Position numbers and translations under genes: made by a program | The notes under the pieces: generated by a model | Seen by the model: the letters and a program-made list of their open reading frames with translations, nothing else | Databases searched by the model: none | Told to the model about the DNA's origin: nothing | From: Bordetella sp. BOR01 | Lineage (GTDB): Bacteria; Pseudomonadota; Gammaproteobacteria; Burkholderiales; Burkholderiaceae_B | NCBI RefSeq assembly: GCF_019218885.1 | Contig: NZ_JAHUWT010000004.1 | Span: 558,001-622,000, forward strand | Length of the DNA: 64,000 nt | Reading direction: 5' to 3' | Shown here: positions 63,977-64,000 of the stretch, piece after piece | Layout: every line of letters begins with the position of its first letter | Position numbering within the stretch: position 1 is the stretch's first letter

Positions 63977-64000
63977 AGGCTGCACGGCACTTCCAGGCCA

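Noticed and set aside
1-64000. CRISPR array, tRNA/rRNA genes, insertion sequences or prophage genes
   Set aside because: No repeat-spacer pattern, no cloverleaf or rRNA-like stretch, no transposase, integrase or phage structural protein was recognised.

Overview
The window is 64 kb of GC-rich, densely coded DNA. It looks like the chromosome of a betaproteobacterium of the Alcaligenaceae, Bordetella/Achromobacter-like. That placement is an inference from codon and GC style, a Bug/TctC-type periplasmic receptor, a TRAP and a Liv-type ABC system, a betaproteobacterial-type cytochrome oxidase subunit I and the high GC content. No rRNA, tRNA, CRISPR array, prophage, insertion sequence or replication origin was recognised.

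Layout. (1) 1-18901: a tightly packed, co-directional glycogen/trehalose operon, glgA(partial)-glgE-treS/mak-glgB-glgX-treZ-malQ-treY. Six of its seven junctions are gapless: five are 4-nt ATGA overlaps, and treS has an ATGA at its junction but its best start lies 15 nt further on. Together these enzymes can interconvert alpha-glucan, maltose-1-phosphate and trehalose in both directions. (2) 18882-21929: an orphan hybrid sensor kinase, convergent with treY. (3) 22206-28576: a ybhP-clsB-ybhN-like membrane lipid operon and a ctaD-DUF2244-SDR operon. (4) 28728-34017: a beta-hydroxyacid dehydrogenase, a BetT-like osmolyte transporter and an nfeD-slipin pair. (5) 34035-39389: small envelope or disordered proteins (DUF4142, two charged small proteins, DUF421, a secreted Pro-rich protein, a BON lipoprotein, a YghA-like SDR) clustered around an rpoN (sigma-54) gene. 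(6) 39546-48527: a GntR-regulated TRAP-transporter and catabolic operon of unknown substrate. (7) 48651-57924: hypothetical protein, psd, a MetQ-like protein, arginase, a TctC plus thiamine-diphosphate enzyme pair, DUF423, two GSTs and a periplasmic sugar dehydrogenase. (8) 57989-62837: livF-livG-livM-livH-livJ. (9) 63143-63976: proC.

Main observation. Nine intergenic sites between 22160 and 39458 fit a strict sigma-54 -24/-12 promoter, GGCAYG-N4-TTGC (eight exact, one with a single change), each correctly oriented 21-53 nt of predicted leader upstream of a start codon. They precede ybhP-clsB-ybhN, ctaD, the DUF4142 gene, two small charged-protein genes (back to back), rpoN itself, the secreted Pro-rich protein, the BON lipoprotein and the YghA-like SDR. 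Comparable intergenic regions in front of the metabolic genes after 39500 lack it. This suggests that the rpoN gene here is a second, autoregulated sigma-54 that runs a local envelope, desiccation or osmotic-stress regulon next to the trehalose/glycogen genes. No AAA+ enhancer-binding activator is encoded in the window, so the activator must lie elsewhere; a 22-bp dyad (35959-35980) upstream of the rpoN promoter is a candidate binding site for it.

The catabolic half (after 39500) shows conventional control: a near-perfect GntR/FadR-type palindrome over the start point of the GntR gene, and two TTGTC/GACAA palindromes over the promoter of the TctC operon.
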